Source: CAYHZL01 sp964361075
Lineage (GTDB): Bacteria > Bacteroidota > Ignavibacteria > UBA10030 > UBA8401
DNA length: 7,991 nt
Assembly (NCBI GenBank): GCA_964361075.1
Contig: CAYHZL010000168.1
Span: forward strand, 1 to 7,991
Direction of reading: 5' to 3'
This document shows, one piece after another, positions 5,106 to 7,991 of this stretch. A model generated the notes under the pieces. It was not told the origin of the DNA and ran no database searches. It worked only from the letters and a program-made list of their open reading frames with translations. Each line of letters opens with the position of its first letter. Position 1 is the first letter of the stretch. A program made the translations under genes and the position numbers.

Positions 5106-5816
5106 TTATTTTACCAAAGCCAGCATTTCTTTTACAGCGTTTTCCAATCCAACAAAAACTGCGTGCGAAATAATTGCATGACCGATACTCATTTCATCAA
5201 TGAATGGAATTTGCGCAACAGGTTTTACATTCGTGTAATTAAGACCATGCCCCGCATTTACATTCAAGCCCAGTTGTTTACCATATTCAGCAGCAGCAAA
5301 AATTTCTTGCAATAATCGTTTAAGATCACTTTCCGTTGTTGCCTCAGCATATTCACCGGTGTGAAGTTCAATCATATCCGCGCCAATTTCTTTTGACGCT
5401 TCGATCTGTTCGCGTATCGGGTCAACAAACAAACTGACAGGAATATTTTTTTCGTGGAAGCGGAGAATAGTTTTACGCAAATGATCTTTTTGCCTTACCA
5501 CATCCAAGCCTCCTTCAGTTGTCAGTTCCTGTCGTTTTTCAGGAACAAGCGTTACAAGATCAGGAACAACATCAAGCGCAATGCGAATAATTTCTTCCGC
5601 CGCTCCCATTTCCAAATCTAATTTCGAATGGAGTGTTTGACGAAGGCGATACACGTCGTGGTCTTTGATATGCCGGCGATCTTCACGAAGGTGAACGACA
5701 ACGCCATCGGCGCCGGCGTGTTCACAGACAGCGGCTGCTTCGATTACATCCGGAACGGTGCCACCGCGTGCATTGCGCAGCGTTGCTATGTGATCTATAT
5801 TGATTAAAAGTTTCAT
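5106..5816 (-). CDS. pdxJ: Pyridoxine 5'-phosphate synthase
   Basis: A 236-residue full-length PdxJ. It condenses 1-deoxy-D-xylulose 5-phosphate with 3-amino-2-oxopropyl phosphate (1-amino-acetone 3-phosphate) to give pyridoxine 5'-phosphate, the closing step of DXP-dependent vitamin B6 synthesis in the cytoplasm. All family blocks are present: NIDHIATLRNARG (6-18), VHLREDRRHI (41-50; His42, Arg44, His49), LEMGAAEE with Glu69, VTLVPEKRQELTTEGGLDV (88-106), VSLFVDP (127-133), IELHTGEYA with Glu150, LNVNAGHGLNYTNV with His190, and EMSIGHAIISHAVF (208-221). The residues correspond to the E. coli active-site set with an offset of about three. No Shine-Dalgarno is visible before the ATG; the leader is AT-rich. 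It appears monocistronic, closed by the terminator at 5038-5077, and is housekeeping chromosome bordering the accessory operon. Confidence 0.98.
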   Translation of the reverse strand: MKLLINIDHIATLRNARGGTVPDVIEAAAVCEHAGADGVVVHLREDRRHIKDHDVYRLRQTLHSKLDLEMGAAEEIIRIALDVVPDLVTLVPEKRQELTTEGGLDVVRQKDHLRKTILRFHEKNIPVSLFVDPIREQIEASKEIGADMIELHTGEYAEATTESDLKRLLQEIFAAAEYGKQLGLNVNAGHGLNYTNVKPVAQIPFIDEMSIGHAIISHAVFVGLENAVKEMLALVK

Positions 5817-5841
5817 TCTGTTTATTTGCTATTGGGTATAA

Positions 5842-5953
5842 TACCCCGACGCTTGCGTCGTCATTCCCGCATGTTTTTGGCGGGAATCTATTTGTGGATG
5901 CCCGATAAGAGCATTCGGGCATGACGAAGATACCCCGCTGCTTGCGGCGGGGA
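5842..5953. repeat. REP-like multi-hairpin repeat, copy A
   Basis: This is a cluster of hairpins upstream of pdxJ: GACGC-tt-GCGTC (5848-5859), ATTCCCGC/GCGGGAAT (5863-5870 with 5880-5887), ATGCCCGA/TCGGGCAT (5898-5905 with 5915-5922), and CCCCGC/GCGGGG (5933-5938 with 5947-5952). The middle two hairpins, with their order and connecting bases, recur at 7903-7985, so this is a dispersed repeat and not a gene-specific structure. Reading frames across it are not credible genes. Confidence 0.75.
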
Positions 5954-6007
5954 TGATTTATTGAATGTTAATCTTCATCTCTAAAATAGTGAAAAGAATA
6001 GAGAGAA

Positions 6008-6140
6008 ACATCTGAAAAACGGGTTGTCGATTGTCATTCTGAGCGAAGCGAAGAATCTCGTTTTTAATTTTGAATGAAAAGAAAGATTCTTCGTCGCTCT
6101 GCTCCTCAGAATGACATTGATGGCGAGTTTTTTCAGATGT
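6008..6140. repeat. Long imperfect inverted repeat (MITE-like, 'cattctgag' class)
   Basis: The outer arms ACATCTGAAAAAC (6008-6020) and GTTTTTTCAGATGT (6127-6140) enclose the inner arms TGTCATTCTGAG (6032-6043) / CTCAGAATGACA (6105-6116) and CGAAGAATCT (6049-6058) / AGATTCTTCG (6084-6093). The whole can fold into one ~130-base interrupted hairpin. The inner arms are a repeat family that I recall as very widespread in bacterial genomes, here in two sub-variants (GAGCGAAGCGAAG against GAGGAGCAGAGCGACGAAG in complement). It occupies most of the space between pdxJ and the outer-membrane protein gene; short frames inside it are not genes. Confidence 0.75.
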
Positions 6141-6160
6141 ATCAGAGAATAAAAATTGTG

Positions 6161-6168
6161 TAACTTTG
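6161..6168 (+). promoter_or_regulatory. Possible Bacteroidota-type -7 promoter box TAACTTTG
   Basis: TAACTTTG fits the TAnnTTTG -7 element of the Bacteroidota primary sigma factor and lies 60 bases before the start of the outer-membrane protein gene, just after the inverted repeat. No good TTTG -33 element is visible at the expected distance, so the call is weak. The box overlaps a small palindrome, CTTTGCAAAG (6164-6173). Confidence 0.3.
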
Positions 6169-6227
6169 CAAAGCAACAATCGTAATACACGGTAAGATTT
6201 TTCCAATTTATTACAAGAGGCGGCTAC

Positions 6228-7859
6228 ATGAAAAAATTATTGTTACTCGTTATTCTTTCCTTACCCAGTGCATATCTGTTGTCACAATATTCCGAAACGA
6301 AACATACATCAATACATGGCACTGCTGATTCAGTGGATGACGAATATATTGCAGCGTTTGTTGATGAGCTATTAGCAAAAGTTGAAAATGATATTCAGAT
6401 GTACGTAGAAAAAAAACGTGCACAGAGTGATGAAGAGGTAAACAATGATTCGATTATTTCGCACAATGGTGATTTAGAAATTGCGGAGGGAGATACTGTG
6501 TACGGAGATGTGGTTGTAAAAAAAGGAACTTTGACTGTGCGCGGCGTTATTGATGGCGATGCTTTAGTTGTGAATGGAAATATTGTTGTCAAAGATGGCG
6601 GAAAAATTTCCGGTAATGCACGCGCAATTAACGGAACGATTACACGAGAGCCGAAAGGAATAGTTGTGGGTTTTGTTGAAGAGACTTCCTCGAGTTCAGC
6701 ATCACGCTTTGGTCAGAAAGAGAGTCCTATCAAAAAACGGTGGCGCACTTTTTCGGATATGACAGATTGGGAAGATGGGCGCACGAATGTTTTTTATTTT
6801 CATTACAATCGTGTTGAAGGTCTTTTCTTTGGTGTTGGAAAAGAAAAAAAATATTATTGGGATGGAAGCAAATCAGTTTCAGGATATGGCGGCGCAGGAT
6901 ATGGAATTAAAACACATCGCTGGAATTTACAATTAGGACTTGATAGACAATTCGCCAACGATGATGTGATCTACGAAATTGGAACACAAGCACACAGCAT
7001 CGCCGATTCAAAAGATGCGTGGATTATGGGGCTGACGGAAAATACAATTACCGCACTTGTCGTGCAGGAAGATTACAGAGACTATTTTTGGCGGGAAGGA
7101 TTTTCATTTCACACAGCGCGTCTTTCGAAAGAAACCGGATTGGAAACGATGTTGAAGTTGGAATATAGCAACGATCGCTATTCAGCATTATCGAAACAAA
7201 CAGATTGGGCAATTTTTCATCCGTCAGGTTCTCTGTTCAGGGAAAATCCTGCTGTGAATGAAGGATACATAAAAAGTATTTCGCTTTCAGCTTCACTGAA
7301 CAATGTCGAACGTGAGGGACGTCAGAAGCATGGCTGGAATGTAGTTGCTCTTCTTGAAAAAAGCGGGAATGAATTAGGCGGTACTTTTAATTTTACGCAG
7401 GGCATCCTTGATGTGCGAAGGTATCAGCCACTTTCCAGATATGATAATATCAATATGCGTGTTCGCGTTGGCACATTAGAGGGAGATTATATTACTCAAA
7501 AAATATTTGAACTTGGCGGCGCGAACACAATGCCGGCGTTTGGTTTCAAAGAATTTTCCGGCAACAGAATGGTGTTGGGTAATTTGGAATATGTCGTTCG
7601 CGGCAATTTGCTCGATGATGTTTTTTTCTTCCCGCACAGTTTAAATTTTATTGCATTTGCTGATGCCGGTGTTGCAAAAGTTGTTTCAACAAAAAAACAA
7701 CTCTACGAAGGGTTCGATTCAATAACTCCGTCGCAATTCAAATCCGATGTTGGCTTTGCTCTTGGATGGCATGATGGAAGCGGCAGATTAGGTTTTGCAT
7801 GGCGAACAGATATCAGTGCGCCGGTGAGTCTGTTTTTGCGATTGAGCAGACCATTTTAA
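6228..7859 (+). CDS. Secreted beta-helix plus beta-barrel outer-membrane protein
   Basis: 543 residues. GAGG at 6217-6220 lies 7 bases before the ATG. Residues 1-20 are a signal peptide (MKKLLLLVILSLPSAYLLSQ). After an acidic helical stretch (36-72), residues about 80-140 form short Gly/Asp/Val strands (GDTVYGDVVVKKGTLTVRG, DGDALVVNGNIVVKDGG) like the polymer-forming right-handed beta-helix of bactofilin-type proteins. From about 185 the sequence becomes alternating aromatic/polar strands of an outer-membrane barrel. Block GGANTMPAFGFKEFSGNR (from 430) and the final strand LFLRLSRPF with C-terminal Phe resemble Omp85/surface-antigen (PF01103) C-termini. No POTRA domains are apparent, so a true BamA/TamA role is unlikely; it may be a surface or export-linked barrel. 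It is monocistronic here. Family placement is moderate; secretion and barrel are well supported. Confidence 0.88.
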   Translation: MKKLLLLVILSLPSAYLLSQYSETKHTSIHGTADSVDDEYIAAFVDELLAKVENDIQMYVEKKRAQSDEEVNNDSIISHNGDLEIAEGDTVYGDVVVKKGTLTVRGVIDGDALVVNGNIVVKDGGKISGNARAINGTITREPKGIVVGFVEETSSSSASRFGQKESPIKKRWRTFSDMTDWEDGRTNVFYFHYNRVEGLFFGVGKEKKYYWDGSKSVSGYGGAGYGIKTHRWNLQLGLDRQFANDDVIYEIGTQAHSIADSKDAWIMGLTENTITALVVQEDYRDYFWREGFSFHTARLSKETGLETMLKLEYSNDRYSALSKQTDWAIFHPSGSLFRENPAVNEGYIKSISLSASLNNVEREGRQKHGWNVVALLEKSGNELGGTFNFTQGILDVRRYQPLSRYDNINMRVRVGTLEGDYITQKIFELGGANTMPAFGFKEFSGNRMVLGNLEYVVRGNLLDDVFFFPHSLNFIAFADAGVAKVVSTKKQLYEGFDSITPSQFKSDVGFALGWHDGSGRLGFAWRTDISAPVSLFLRLSRPF

Positions 7860-7860
7860 A

Positions 7861-7989
7861 ACGCAGATTAGTGGTAAACCCCGCCACTTCCTGCGTGACG
7901 TCATTCCCGTCCCAAAGGGATCCCTTCGGGACACGCTTTTGGCGGGAATCTATTCTGTGGATGCCCGATAAAAACATTCGGGCATGACA
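7861..7989. repeat. REP-like multi-hairpin repeat, copy B, with double mini-hairpin insert
   Basis: Directly after the stop codon, ACGCAG (7861-7866) pairs with CTGCGT (7891-7896), with GTGG/CCAC (7871-7874, 7884-7887) inside, but no T-run follows. From 7902 the sequence repeats copy A: ATTCCCG (7903-7909) / CGGGAAT (7943-7949), then ATGCCCGA (7961-7968) / TCGGGCAT (7978-7985), with nearly identical connecting bases. Copy B differs by an insert in the first loop made of TCCC-aaa-GGGA (7910-7920) and TCCC-ttc-GGGA (7921-7931). The repeat runs to within two bases of the window end and may continue. Confidence 0.75.
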
Positions 7990-7991
7990 AA

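Noticed and set aside
5958..6206. Two overlapping minus-strand frames of 69 and 82 residues
   Set aside because: They lie across the inverted repeat and translate the repeat arms. There is no ribosome site or domain.
1..7991. CRISPR array, tRNA, rRNA or riboswitch
   Set aside because: I looked for regularly spaced direct repeats, cloverleaf-like or rRNA segments and known leader motifs, and saw none. The repeats present are inverted and irregularly spaced.

Overview
The window looks like chromosome of an AT-rich Gram-negative bacterium, most plausibly of the Bacteroidota/Chlorobiota/Ignavibacteriota group. The evidence is low-GC coding sequence, weak or absent Shine-Dalgarno sites for several genes, a signal-peptide-bearing beta-barrel outer-membrane protein ending in Phe, a TAnnTTTG-type promoter box, and intergenic regions full of short hairpins and dispersed inverted repeats of a style common in that group. 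The lineage is an inference, because the window contains no rRNA or other phylogenetic marker.

Layout. (1) Bases 1-1300: an inverted-repeat element, a compact mazEF-type toxin-antitoxin pair (+), an AAC-rich non-genic stretch ending in a strong terminator, a second inverted-repeat element, and a lone antitoxin-like gene (-) whose partner toxin seems reduced to a five-codon stub. (2) Bases 1428-4839: a tight four-gene operon on the minus strand. In transcription order it encodes a TIR-like (PF10137-type) predicted NADase, a coiled-coil J-domain protein, a formylglycine-generating-enzyme-fold (C-type-lectin-like) protein and a PD-(D/E)xK nuclease-like protein. (3) Bases 5038-5816: pdxJ (-) with a bidirectional terminator. 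(4) Bases 5817-6227: a gene-free region made of two repeat elements. (5) Bases 6228-7859: a secreted beta-helix plus beta-barrel outer-membrane protein (+), followed by a second copy of one of the repeats.

The main interest is the operon. The last ~33 codons of the FGE-fold gene have the hallmarks of a variable region written by a diversity-generating retroelement (DGR): a GG-T-W start, many NNC codons where AAC is expected, a P-D-x-R-x-x-x-x-G-F-R end, and a sharp GC jump. A DGR-diversified binding protein in one transcript with a TIR effector, a J-domain adaptor and a nuclease would be a variable-sensor conflict or immune system, resembling but not identical to known DGR-linked ternary conflict systems. 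No reverse transcriptase, Avd or cognate template repeat lies in the window, so the DGR link is inferred from the variable-region signature alone.

The toxin-antitoxin genes beside the operon fit an accessory/defence island next to housekeeping pdxJ. Three intergenic spots share a double mini-hairpin module whose loops (AAA and TTC) are constant while the stems differ.
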